Assembly (NCBI GenBank): GCA_030710605.1
Contig: CP092870.1
Coordinates: forward strand, 53,705,921-53,769,920
Origin: Cordylochernes scorpioides
Taxonomy: Eukaryota; Arthropoda; Arachnida; Pseudoscorpiones; Chernetidae
Direction of reading: 5' to 3'
DNA length: 64,000 bases
Numbering within the stretch: the first letter of the stretch is position 1; each line of letters opens with the position of its first letter. The notes under the pieces were generated by a model. The model was given only the letters and a program-made list of their open reading frames with translations, made no database searches and was not told the DNA's origin. The position numbers and the translations under genes were made by a program. Below are positions 31,120 to 42,211 of this stretch, piece by piece.

Positions 31120-32215
31120 AAGTCGCCGAAGAAAGTTATATTGAACCATGTCTACCAAATTTTCTTCTTATTTTCCCAAATCAGAGCTGCATAAAGCAAG
31201 GTCAACAGAACCATTGAGTCCAAGAGCTTGAGTGGGTATCTAATAGATTTAATTCTTGATTTGGTCAATATTATCAAAACCTCATTAATAGCATTTAGCT
31301 CATTGATTTTAAAATGTTGCGACTCCTGTTGAGCTTGAAGTTGTCAGTTGGTAACCCAAATATGTGTATTTAGATGTCATAGTGAGATGCAGTTGTCTCC
31401 ATAACCAAGCGTCAGAGAGAGCCATTCGACCTGCATTTCTAAACAACATAACCTTTGATTTATTCTAGTTCAAAGTTAAAAAAGTATCTTCAGAATTTTA
31501 TCAGAGTAGATTGATCTTTTTCTGTAGATTTATTTTGGATTATCCAAGAAGCACAACATCGTCTGTGAACAGAAGGAGGTATAAATTTCCATAATTCGGT
31601 AAATAGATACTTGATAAGTCAGCGGCATCACACAGAGAAACCAAGTCGTTTAGAAAAAGGATAAATATATGAGGTAAGAGCGTTTCACTCTGTAGGACTC
31701 TGGATTATATTTTTATAAATTCCGTGAGTCATTCCATCTAACTGTTGCTGACATTTGCATATAATAGCTCTGTATGAGACTGATGAAGAGGCACTCAAAC
31801 CAACTGCCAACTTTTCCAAAGAAGGTTCTTGTTCCAAAATCACTTTATCAGATACCGCTCAAAAAGAACAACCTAGTTTATGATATTTGTAACAATGAAT
31901 AATATGTTATGGTTATTCCCATATTAAACAAAATGTTAACGCGGGATTCGATCCCGGTTCATGACTGTCGGGAATCGAGGGTGTTACCCACTCGTCCACC
32001 AACTATATTTCCAAAGGTGTAGTAGTGTATCAAAGACCTTTTTCTCATCTACAAAGAAGACATATAACTTTCTCCTTTTGCGGATCAGCGTTATTTGAAT
32101 CAGTGAGGTAAGGATGAAAATATGGTGTCTTGATAGGATTAACACCTTCTGAAACCCTTTTGATTTTCAGCCAAGATTCCTCTTTTTTCTATCGAATTGT
32201 TCAACCTAGTCATTA
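31120..32215 (-). pseudogene. Decayed LINE reverse-transcriptase remnant
   Basis: It parallels 13890-14700 of the LINE at 13 kb at block level. For example, GGTAACCCAAATATGTGTAT corresponds to GGGAATCCCAAGTATGTATA, and CATCGTCTGTGAACAG sits where the YADD codons lie in the better copy. Stops and indels occur in all frames. A tRNA-like insert lies at 31925-32003. Confidence 0.6.
31925..32003 (-). mobile_element. tRNA-like SINE head
   Basis: Minus strand GGTGGACGAGTGGGTAACAC (A-box-like) and GGGATCGAATCCCGCG (B box) resemble a tRNA, but the anticodon arm is not clear, so a SINE head is more likely than a tRNA gene. Confidence 0.5.
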
Positions 32216-32219
32216 ATAT

Positions 32220-32729
32220 TGTCACGTATAAAAGTCAGCCTAAAAAAAAACAGCTACAACCTCTGCCAATAGATGGCGCCTTCGCCTATTTCTGGTCTGG
32301 GACTAATGTGGGAGTCGCCTATTGCTGTGGTCCTGTTTCCTGGGGCAAATGATTGTAAATATCCGTTTATATTTGCTCTGGGTTGTAAATAACTGTAATA
32401 CCTGTTAATTGATATTCAAGTTATTAGATAATATGTATTAAAGATGACAATAAAGGGGAGAAGTGTTAGCAGACTTGTTGCTGTTGGGACTCTCGCCAAC
32501 ATCACAGTCGCTACTCTTCCTCGTGTCCCCCCCCCCCCCCCCCCCACCAGTGGTAAGGCCGAGAGATACTGCCAGAGGAAAGGAGATCCACTTGAGTAGT
32601 GGTTCTAAGAGGGTCTTTGGGCTGTCTGAAGGATAGTGCTGCAGAGGAAAAGCAACGGAACCCAGAGTAGGTAATCCACGACGGAGGAAGCGGCGTCTTC
32701 GCGAAGAACTGGAGGGGACACGCGCGACA
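32220..32729 (+). mobile_element. Solo LTR, family C, 510 bp, with ATAT duplication
   Basis: It begins TGTCACGTATAAAAGTCAGC and ends CACGCGCGACA, flanked by ATAT at 32216-32219 and 32730-32733. AATAAAGG near 32452 is a possible poly(A) signal. A run of about 20 C lies at 32528-32546. No second copy or internal coding sequence is in the window. Confidence 0.75.
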
Positions 32730-32861
32730 ATATTAATGTAAAAAGTTTACATAAGTAGCATAACAAGGATATTCCTTTATAATTTGATGATATATTTAGG
32801 TCGATATGATTGTTCTATCCCAGGTTGAGGAAAATGAGGATGCCATTAATATTTATATATA

Positions 32862-33166
32862 TGTGGCGACCACACTTTGCTTCAGCGAGCGCGAACTGGG
32901 ACAAAGCTCCACTACACACAAGGGCAGTGGACGGCCTCGGAACCGCGAGCGTCAACCTGACTACGCATGCGCGTGGGACGTCATCCGAGACTTTTTCTGG
33001 CCACTGGCGTCATAACAACAAGGCCTGCTCCCAACGGCCGTTACTTCAACCGTTACTTCTTTTCTCTATATATATTTCTGGCTTTAAATAAATTAATCTT
33101 AATTATAATTTTATCAGCGGCCTTTCCACAAGCCACACCAACACATCACGCAACCACCATCCCACA
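32862..33166 (+). mobile_element. Solo LTR, family A, with TATA duplication
   Basis: TGTGGCGACCACACTTTGC to CACCATCCCACA, flanked by TATA at 32858-32861 and 33167-33170. It is the longer relative of the copy at 1436-1704, with matching CGTTACTTCAACCGTT and AATAAATTAAT blocks. Frames of 69-93 codons over it are not genes. Confidence 0.85.
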
Positions 33167-33170
33167 TATA

Positions 33171-33828
33171 TATTAATAATTCTATATACAGTTACGAGCG
33201 TCATTCTTCATCTCCTAATCATCTCTGTGACCGTTTGCTTTTTTTTGGAATGGCGCCCTCCTATTGGTTGGCTACGATCACGCCACCTTTGCCGTTAAGA
33301 TGCTAATAATATGTACATTTAAATATTAGGAGAGATTTTGCATATTGCTTGATATTAGAATATTTTATTAAGTTAGTTTGTATTTTTTGCATATTGACTA
33401 TTGTTTGTTTAATTTTAAGAATTATATCATATTGACTGTAACTTTTATTTATTATATAAAAAAAACAAAGGCCAGAACAAAAATTAATAAAAAAATACGA
33501 AAGCCATTGTTTACATACAGTAACGCTAATTTTGTAAAGTTTTTTTTTTTTAATTGCATTGTGTGCACTTACCGTAACTTAGTAATATAAATTTCTCTCT
33601 CAATACTTTTGTAAAAAAAGTGACACTCTTATAAAATATATTTCAAAAAAAGTACGCAAGCAACTTGAAAAGAAATGCAGAACGCTCATTGGTCGCTTAA
33701 TTGGCCTCGTGTTGTTACTTCTGTTAAGTCGGATTTAAGACGTGTCGAAATACGTTGTACATCTATACTACTAAACTCACCAACAACACGCCACGGCAAA
33801 CACACAAACAAATATATATATATATATA
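33171..33828. other. Inter-element DNA
   Basis: No gene is recognised. It ends in a (TA)n run, into which the next LTR element inserted. Confidence 0.35.
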
Positions 33829-34668
33829 TGTAATAAGAGATCCTGTCGACTCATGTAATGAGATGAGAATTCCAGTAGCTTTTGTAGAGATCCTGTCGAC
33901 TACTGAAATAATGTTGAATGTTTGGTAGGTTGTGACCTTGTAGTATCCTGTCGACTACTGAAATAATGTTGAAGTTCTGGTAAGCCTTGTGTAGAGTTTT
34001 CCAGTACCTCTCTGCACCTTGGAAGACCTTTAAAAGTTCACAAAATACAGGCAGTCGTGGTCGAGGCAGAGTGGAAAGTTTGGGATGTCCACACAAAAAA
34101 CGAAGACACAGTTGCACTAAGAAAGTTCCGTAAACAGATAAAAGTTGAGCCGGGAGCGAAAGATGGAGATAGAAGAGTCCTTACTAGTCTACATGGTGAA
34201 TGAGGAGGACCTTGGTGACAACCGACGTGAGCTTCGCTGAGGGTGAACTAAACTAAACTGAACTGAACTGAACTGTCAAGAGACTTTAAGGTGATGTATT
34301 TATAGGTTAAAGACGGCGGGGATCTTATGTGACAGGGGCGTTTCCTGAGAAAAAGGGGGCCTTGCATGTCCAGGTGTGACCAAGAGGGGTCTCTGCATTC
34401 CACCACATGTGAACCGTGTGGGTGGTCTGGTCCCTTTTTAGACTTGTTGTTTTGGCAATACTATGCTCGATCTCTGCTTCAGCTCAACTCTTAAATCCAT
34501 TACAGAGTTTATTTATTTATCCACTTTGTACAAAGTACATTACATATGGCGATGCAATGACACAGATTAATCATGCGCATAATTATTTATAGATGTGTTT
34601 CTATATACAACATGGCAATCTTGTTATAAGTTATCTACACAATATGAGGTTGTTGTTTTAAATTACCA
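33829..34668 (-). repeat. LARD 3' LTR, with three internal primer-site copies
   Basis: TGTAATAAGAGATCC to AAATTACCA. ATCCTGTCGACT occurs at 33840-33851, 33890-33901 and 33945-33956, each followed by a related block (ACTGAAATAATGTTGAA in two). A stretch of CTAAACTGAACTGAACTGA repeats lies near 34251. Confidence 0.95.
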
Positions 34669-37600
34669 TAGATGGGCCCCGGGAGTGAAAGGGTTTATCC
34701 GGGTTTAGGCCGGTAAAGCCTCTCTAACACAGGTAAGTAATTAAAATTTCTTTTAATTAATTTAAACTGTGAGGGTTAAAAAGGGCTATAACAAGATGAT
34801 ATTTGTTGGATATATAAAAGTGAAATAAAAATGACATTTTGTGTGATTAACAAAAAAGATGATTAAAATAAAATGATGACATAAAAATTCACATTCGAAG
34901 AGAATATTGGTGGGCGTTGGACAGGGTTAGTAATTAAAGAATAAGCAGTTGTGAGATTTACACATGCAATCAAATACTTAGGTCCAGGTGCAAAGCGAGG
35001 ATATGGACTTGAGCGTCTTCCTAGGCAATGTTTCACCTGTGATCCTGTATAGGGTAACAGTGCTTTGTCACAATTGTAGTGTTATTGGGTTGAAAAGTTG
35101 TTGAAGAATATGTAATTGTTAGAAGTGCCCATGTAAACCAAATACTCAGATCCAGGTGCAAAGCGAGGATATAGACTTGAGCTGTCTTCCTTGGCAATGT
35201 TTCACTTGCGATCCTATATAAGGGTTACAGTGTTTTGTCACAATTTTAGGATTATTGGGTTAAAAGTTGTTGAAGAAAAGTTGCTTATTAATATGATTGA
35301 GAATGGAGTGAAATAGAGCCATGCGATAAGTAGAATTGTAGCGACAGTAGGTGATCTGACTTGACTCGAAATCAAAGGTTGAATGTGGTCCGCTAGAGCA
35401 GAAAAAAAAAAGTTGAAAGTTGAAAAAAGTGAACGCTTTGTGTATGCGTTGGTGATTTGCTCTGCGGATGAAATGAAATAAACTCTTGAAGCGTGTTCAG
35501 ACCAGAAGTTTGGATTTGTAAGTCTGGGGAACTGTGTTCAAGGAGTTTGTTGAATTACGAAATCAAAAAAAAAAAATTGTCAAGCAGTGCTGTCGTTTTT
35601 CTACATTGATGTGACGCAATGACTGCAAAGATAGTGATGAAAAATATAGGGAATTGGTTAAAGAATATGATTGTTGAAAACGATTGTTGTAGATGCCCGA
35701 TAGTGGATGATAAACTTTGTCAGATAATAAAGGTATTTAAACAAATAAAAAATATAGTGAATAGAAATATAGAAATATCATTGCGGGTACAAAAAGTGTA
35801 AGTGGATAAAATTAAACCTGTAATATATAAAATATATAATAAATAATAAAATAAAAATAATTTTTGAAACAATTAGATGTTTTGCAATACTAAAATAATA
35901 TCATGAAAAATAAAAGTAAATTTGATTAAAGTCTCTTTTTTTTGTTCAACGTTGGATTATAAATTTGTTTATATAATTGAAAGGTAAAAATAAGGATAAT
36001 TATTCAAGATTTTATACAAATAACAATATAATTAAAGATTGTTATAATGATTGGATAAATGTTAAGTAGTGGGAAATTGAACAATATTGTCTCTTTTGAA
36101 GAAAAGTTACAATTGTTGTGTGTAGATCATATCCCATTGGTAAACATTGGTGTTTTTATGACTCTCTGAAACTGGGAATATGTGAAATGATCTTTTCGTT
36201 TGTCCATAATGCTGGCATGTAGAGAATGATTTCTCTTTCGCGTTATAAAGTCTATAAAAGACTTAACCAAATTGTTTTAATTGGTGTTATCAATTTAACA
36301 TGTAAAATGTTTAATGTATGTTGTGTTGTGATATCTCGTTGGTGAGATTTGTGAGATTCTCGAGGAAATCTAAATGGTTGGTTTGAAACATTTGTTTAAA
36401 ATGGCGATCATGAAGCTAGCGGTCAAGATGACTGCTTGAGGGGGGAGAGAAGATATTCTCCTTTTGTTGAGTTGGCAATTTTCTGCTATAATTGAAAGAT
36501 ATGATTTTCTCGGTGTTTGTAGTTGTTGTGTTTCGCATTTAGTTTAAACTTAGAAAAAAATGTTATTAGGTGATGTCAGGTTTAGATGTGTGGTGAAAGT
36601 GCGACTTTCGACGTGGACACGCTTTGGGGTGAATTGTGGTGTCACAGGCGTGAAGGGCGTCTTTGGCCTGAAAAGTGAAAAAGTTTTGTGGTGTGGCACT
36701 GTGACAGGAAGTGAGAAATGTGAATAAAAAGGTGTCACGTGAAGTCTTAGTTTGGTACAAATCTAACCTGTTTCACCCTGAATAACAAATTTAATAAAGT
36801 CATGGGTGGTTGTTGTATGAAACACATCGAGAGAATATTTGACTGTTAGTGGATGTGGCACGCTTAATGTGAAATTATTTTGTGGCGACGATATAGAGCT
36901 AAGTGGAGCTCGAAATTGGATTTGTGTGTTGAGTCGCGCACTAATAATTGTTGCCAATTTGAGATAGTGATGCGAGGGTGTTGTAAGGTTTTTTTAAAGA
37001 AATGTGTTGATGACCAATCATGAATGTAAAAAGGAAAAGACGAGGGAGTGTATTTATCCTCGAATATTAACGATTGTAATCGTTTTGGAAGGCTGTGACA
37101 TAAATTAGCTACTGGCGGTGAAGTGGAGTGAATCTTTATTCCTAACTTGTTTTGGGAAAGATAGTTTTTTCCCTAGTGGTGTTTTTGAAGATATTGTATC
37201 TTCCGATTTTTGCAATTAAAAAAAAAATGCGTTTCACCTATGTTAATTTATATTTAAAATTTGAATATACTTTTTAAATTGTTGATTATGATAATTAAAA
37301 TGATTCTTATAAAAGGGCAATGTCGTGAGAGTTACAAATAATTTGAATTGGGCGCTTACTTAAAATGGTGAACATTACCAAATTTTAAGAATTAATAAAG
37401 ATATTGGTCTTTTGATATAAAGATAACTAATAAGTAAAACAAAAATAAGTTGAGAATTATGATGAATGAGATTTTTTAAAAAATAATAATAATGAATTTT
37501 TTTTTTCAAGTCGTAGCTTTGGATAATGCCATTTTAGGTAAATTTAGGAAAGGCATGTAAGATTAGTAAATTAGTAAAAATGCGTGATGGGCGAATTTTT

Positions 37601-37767
37601 TTTTAAGTAAAATTGAGAGTAATAACTTGAAATTTATAATCTAATTAAAAATTAAAGTAAATTTGATCAATGAAAATGTGAAAGTTTTAAAAATTGAATT
37701 AAAAAATGGTATAAAAAAGGTAAAAATTGATTTTAAAATGCTTAAAGTGAAAATATAAATACAAAAT
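34669..37767 (-). other. LARD interior, AT-rich, without recognised genes
   Basis: Contains a 168-bp tandem duplication (34966-35290) and many A/T homopolymers. The longest frames are about 60 codons and none resembles a known domain. A CT/CA-biased stretch (36550-36960) gives minus-strand frames rich in Pro, Thr and Phe that are not convincing. Confidence 0.5.
34966..35290. repeat. 168-bp tandem duplication
   Basis: TCCAGGTGCAAAGCGAGGAT at 34983 recurs at 35151. GCAATGTTTCAC and TTATTGGGTT follow in both copies with several substitutions. Confidence 0.85.
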
Positions 37768-38149
37768 TTATAAGGAATCAAGTTTTGAACTTGAGGATGA
37801 AGTTAAGGTAGGTTTTTTTAAAAACTTACAGTTGTGTGAAAGTTCAGTCAGGAAACTTTGTCTTGGCTTGTATTCCTGCTGACGTTGAAGACGCTCCATG
37901 TAGAGCTTGTAGACGCTTGTAGCTTCTGTGAAGTTGATTGTGGCTTGTTGCCTTGAGCATTGTCTCGACGATGTCAAGTCGAAGGTGTGGAACTTGTCAC
38001 AGGGTTTGGGCCACATCGCTGCTCGGTTTCCATGACTTGCGGGAATATCGGGGATGTCGTTGGCGCGGTCAGCTTGCTCCCGACGTTGGCGATCGGTTAG
38101 CGGGTATGCGGAAGTCCGTTGGGGCGGCGTTTCTTCCGTAAATATCGTC
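37768..38149 (-). other. LARD 5' open frame, unidentified
   Basis: About 300 bp inside the 5' LTR, a minus-strand frame runs from after a TAG near 38149 to 37768, with no ATG until 38016 (MWPKPCDKFHTFDL). It is charged and Gln/Arg-rich (RLQRQQEYKPRQSFLTEL), GC-richer than the rest of the interior. CTGTAAGT near 37828 resembles a splice donor, as does GAGGTAAG at 38250. It may be a truncated gag or leader peptide, or a captured exon. Confidence 0.4.
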
Positions 38150-38293
38150 TATTGTTGGGGGGAGAGATTGCTTTGTCGTTTCGTTGGTATGGCGGGCTTG
38201 TTCCTCCATCTTTGCTCTTTCTCGCTTCCTATCTGAACGGTCTTCTTACCTCTTCGTTGTGTCATCCTTCGTTTTGGTCATCCTGTCGACTAA

Positions 38294-39135
38294 TGTAATA
38301 AGAGATCCTGTCGACTCATGTAATGAGATGAGAATTCCAGTAGCTTTTGTAGAGATCCTGTCGACTACTGAAATAATGTTGAATGTTTGGTAGGTTGTGA
38401 CCTTGTAGTATCCTGTCGACTACTGAAATAATGTTGAAGTTCTGGTAAGCCTTGTGTAGAGTTTTCCAGTACCTCTCTGCACCTTGGAAGACCTTTAAAA
38501 GTTCTCACAAAATACAGGCAGTCGTTGTCGAGGCAGAGTGGAAAGTTTGGGATGTCCACACAAAAAACGAAGACACAGTTGCACTAAGAAAGTTCCGTAA
38601 ACAGATAAAAGTTGAGCCGGGAGCGAAAGATGGAGATAGAAGAGTCCTTACTAGTCTACATGGTGAATGAGGAGGACCTTGGTGACAACCGACGTGAGCT
38701 TCGCTGAGGGTGAACTAAACTAAACTGAACTGAACTGAACTGTCAAGAGACTTTAAGGTGATGTATTTATAGGTTAAAGACGGCGGGGACCTTATGTGAC
38801 AGGGGCGTTTCCTGAGAAAAAGGGGGCCTTGCATGTCCAGGTGTGACCAAGAGGGGTCTCTGCATTCCACCACATGTGAACCGTGTGGGTGGTCTGGTCC
38901 CTTTTTAGACTTGTTTTTTTGGCAATACTATGCTCGATCTCTGCTTCAGCTCAACTCTTAAATCCATTACAGAGTTTATTTATTTATCCACTTTGTACAA
39001 AGTACATTACATATGGCGATGCAATGACACAGATTAATCATGCGCATAATTATTTATAGATGTGTTTCTATATACAACATGGCAATCTTGTTATAAGTTA
39101 TCTACACAATATGAGGTTGTTGTTTTAAATTACCA
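38294..39135 (-). repeat. LARD 5' LTR
   Basis: Near-identical to the 3' LTR. Primer-site 12-mers occur inside at 38305-38316, 38355-38366 and 38410-38421, besides the one just outside at 38280-38291. Confidence 0.95.
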
Positions 39136-40012
39136 TATATATAATATACGATTAATATAAACACTTAAATATAAAGAATGGAGAATTTCATTCAAATCTT
39201 ATGTTAACATACTTTCAAGTTTAGAAATTTATTTAGTACATCAAATCCATCTATGTGAAGTCCAACCCCCCATATCACAATATGGTACCGAGGGTAAACC
39301 TCAAAGTGAGTTAGCAAAAAGAAAAATCTTAATACAACAATATTGTTGGGTCAATTTCTATCATGATTAAATGTACAATCATCACCTCTACGATTTGAAT
39401 AACATACACCTCATTCCGATACACTTTAAGGGAATTTACAAATATGTTAGACTATTGGAAACCTGACTAAAATGGAAAACACACCAAAGCATGATACACA
39501 CTAACACAGGTTCGATTCTCAATGGGATGAGTATAAACTACCACATGTTTAAATTTAAACAGTATATATCTGCATACACAATAAAATTAAGGGAATGAAA
39601 TTGACTTTAATGTTAACATGAATTATATGATATATATATGAGCATATGTAATTGTTTATTGGTATAATTGACCAGGGAAAATGCCATTGTATGTCTAGTC
39701 TGGTATAAAACACAAAAAAAATACAAATTGATAAAAAAGGAAATATATATGAAATTTTATTATAGCTAAAACTATCAATATTTTGAGACAAAGGGGAGAT
39801 TATATAGAAGATAATAGGTCTAATCCTTTGTAAGCAGTTCTTTACTTCTAATCTCATCGAAATATATAAAACAACCAAATTTTTTATTTGGAATATACTA
39901 TATAGTAGAGATTGCAACTTTACAAAAATAACTTACTAAATGTGATATGAAATTTCTATTCTATAAACGGGCCTTTTGGCCCACAAAAAAAATTATAGGG
40001 TAGTTGACTTAC
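39136..40012. other. AT-rich DNA without recognised genes
   Basis: A 120-codon minus-strand frame (39555-39917) is very rich in Ile, Phe and Tyr and simply reflects AT content. No motif is seen. Confidence 0.4.
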
Positions 40013-40129
40013 CATTTTTGTCTATACTTCCCTTCCATCCTCGAATATCTTCCTTTTTACCGCTCGGCCTGATACTTTCAACCTCTTCCGCTACTCGATC
40101 CCAACTGACAAATTTCAAATCTCGCGTGA
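40013..40129 (-). other. Possible exon encoding a SANT/Myb-like segment
   Basis: The minus-strand sequence between AATTTTAG and ATG|GTAAGT is open for 39 codons: TRDLKFVSWDRVAEEVESIR followed by PSGKKEDIRGWKGSIDKN. The two tryptophans spaced by an amphipathic helix recall the Myb/SANT-like domain of invertebrate transcription factors and transposon proteins. It is GC-richer than its AT-rich surroundings. No partner exon was found, so it may be an isolated or captured exon. Confidence 0.35.
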
Positions 40130-40329
40130 CTAAAATTTTTTTTATCTCTTTTACAGAGTAAAATATATATATATATTTATTTCGTTGAATAAATTCGGAA
40201 ATTAAGATAAAAAAAATTATATTCTTTGGAATAAAATTAATTTTAAATTAATAATAAAAAATAAAATTAAATATATCAGGTCGATTCCCTGAAATTTTAA
40301 TTTAGTGTTTTTTCTTAAAATTTCTATTA

Positions 40330-40620
40330 TTATCTTTTAAAATACCTAATCTATCTAGAGCATATATTTAATTTATTTATTTAATCTAGTATTTCTTCTT
40401 GAAATATTATTATTATTTTTAAAATACCTAATCTATCTAGAGTATATATTTAATTTATTTATTTAATCGAGTATTTCTTCTTGAAATATTATTATTATCT
40501 TTAAAATACCTAATCTATCTAGAGTATATATTTTATTTATTTAATCTAGTATTTCTTCTTGAAATTTTATTGTTATCTTTAAAATACCTAATCTATCTAG
40601 AGTATATATTTAATTTATTT
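40330..40620 (+). repeat. About 82-bp tandem array, 3.5 copies
   Basis: AATACCTAATCTATCTAGAG recurs at 40341, 40423, 40505 and 40583. The unit is AT-rich with no coding potential. Confidence 0.85.
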
Positions 40621-40689
40621 ACTCTATGTATTTAAATTTCAATGTGGTAATAAAAAAAAAAGAAATTTAGACCTTTCATCTTGTATATA

Positions 40690-41085
40690 AAGGAAGGGAT
40701 TGGTTATAATACATATATTACATATGTACATCCTCCATCTTACTGCAGCGGGCCTTGGAGTACAAGAAGCCCAGAGCTTCTCCAGGTCCTCCATCTGGAC
40801 AGCAAACACTTCGACAAGACACTGTACATATATGATGTAATATGTTCACATCATTGTTGGGTTCATTTTGTGAAAAATGGCCCAACACTTCGCCTCGTAT
40901 TTACTCCGCGTAAAAAAAAGTTCTTCAAATGAAAAAAAGAAATAGCCAAAAATACTAATCAAAATGTAGCCGAAAATTTTCCTCAGGTTTATCAAAAGCG
41001 ACATGCAAAATTCGGTACAAAGTGGTTCAGTAGTTTTTGAATTTATCGCGAAAAAGACAGACATTGACTTTTATATATAGAGAGA
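40690..41085 (-). mobile_element. Helitron 5' end fragment with a GC-rich, exon-like patch
   Basis: The minus strand begins A|TCTCTCTATATATAAAAG, the same 5' terminus as the complete Helitron at 50920, and shares TTTTTCGCGATAAATTCAAA and ACTACTGAACCA. The 3' hairpin and CTAG end are missing. Plus-strand 40741-40830 is GC-rich and open (ALEYKKPRASPGPPSGQQTL) after TTACTGCAG, an acceptor-like sequence. This could be a gene piece captured by the Helitron. Confidence 0.55.
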
Positions 41086-41195
41086 TATAATATACATTGT
41101 CTGATGTTAGCCAAAAAGAAATAAAGACTTTCTTTTTTTAACTTCCAAATACTTCTTGCTGATTAACGTCAACCAGCAAACACGAGGACGTTACA

Positions 41196-41207
41196 TGGTG
41201 GCAGCGG
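41196..41207 (+). promoter_or_regulatory. Primer-binding site, tRNA-Leu-like
   Basis: TGGTGGCAGCGG directly follows the LTR end and complements CCGCTGCCACCA, the 3' terminus of animal tRNA-Leu. Confidence 0.8.
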
Positions 41208-41395
41208 CGCTTGTAAACAACACCATGTGGTAAGAACAATTTATTAATTTCCAATTTCTTAAAGTATTTCAGAACATCTCTAATTTCATGTTCAAATAAA
41301 ATTCAAATTGCATAAGAATATATACAAAAATAATTTAATTTACAAGCAAGAAGAAATAAGTGTATTTTTAGAAAAAAAATTACAATAACAACAAC

Positions 41396-42211
41396 ATGGC
41401 GGAAAATGCTATTCGACCTCCAAAACAAATAGGCCTAAATGAACTAAACAAAGAAGGCTAGGAATATTGGCTTGAAAGCTTTGAATGGTATGAAATTGCT
41501 ACCCAATTAAGTAGTAAAGCACCAGAGGTACAGGTTGCTATCTTTATGGCTGCAATGAGACGAGAGGCTCAAAATATTTTTAAATCTTTCAACTTAAATA
41601 ATGCAGATAAAAGTAATCTGAGCATTGTGAAAGACAAGTTCAACAACTATTTTTCTCCAAAGCTGAACACTACAATTGAAAGATTCAAATTCAATCAGAT
41701 GAAACAGAAAGAAGATGAATCATTTAATGATTTTCTGACTAGGATCAAATTACAGATAGCAAACTGCAAATATGCTGTCATGTCTGATGAACTACTTAAA
41801 GATCGAATAGTTGTAGGAATTATTAACAATGAAATAAGAGAAAGACTTCTTTGTGAGGCTAACCTTAATCTGGAAAAAGCCACACAAATTTGCATAGCAT
41901 GTGAAAATGCCACAAACCAAATGAAACATGTACTATCCGACTCAGACAAACAAGTTGCTGTGACAAAGATGAACAGTAAGAAGTGGGAAGATAGAAAAGA
42001 GCCGAGGAAAGAAAACACCACTAACCAAAGTCACAAAAGAATAGAAAACTGCAGAAATTGTGGTATATCCCACAAAATCAACCAATGTCCGGCATATCAA
42101 AAGAGATGCAACAAATCAAGAAACTCAACCATTTTGCTAATCTTTGCAGATCCAAGAACACAAATTAATACAAAGTCAGACAAATTTTTGGGTCACCAGA
42201 ACCTGAAATGA
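41396..42211 (+). pseudogene. gag: Gypsy gag, broken by a stop and a frameshift
   Basis: ATG at 41396 gives MAENAIRPPKQIGL. An in-frame TAG at 41459-41461 stands where a Trp (TGG) is likely. The frame then runs on through capsid-like sequence (FNDFLTRIKLQIANCKYAV; LLKDRIVVGI) to a zinc knuckle CRNCGISHKINQC (CX2CX3HX4C). A frameshift near 42117 disrupts the second Cys cluster. Spacing to the primer site (about 190 bp) fits a normal leader. Confidence 0.85.

Larger units (their letters stand above)
33829..39135 (-). mobile_element. Large non-autonomous LTR retrotransposon (LARD-like), 5.3 kb
   Basis: LTRs of 840 bp (33829-34668) and 842 bp (38294-39135) differ by about three substitutions and a 2-bp indel. 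TATA is duplicated at 33825-33828 and 39136-39139. The primer-site 12-mer AGTCGACAGGAT (minus, 38280-38291) sets the direction as minus. No protease, RT or integrase is present in the 3.6-kb interior. The primer site shared with the Gypsy element at 21.5 kb suggests that family, or a relative, supplies the enzymes. Confidence 0.92.

Noticed and set aside
39555-39917. 120-codon membrane protein
   Set aside because: Composition (Ile, Phe, Tyr, Asn) is explained by AT richness; no conserved motif or promoter is seen.
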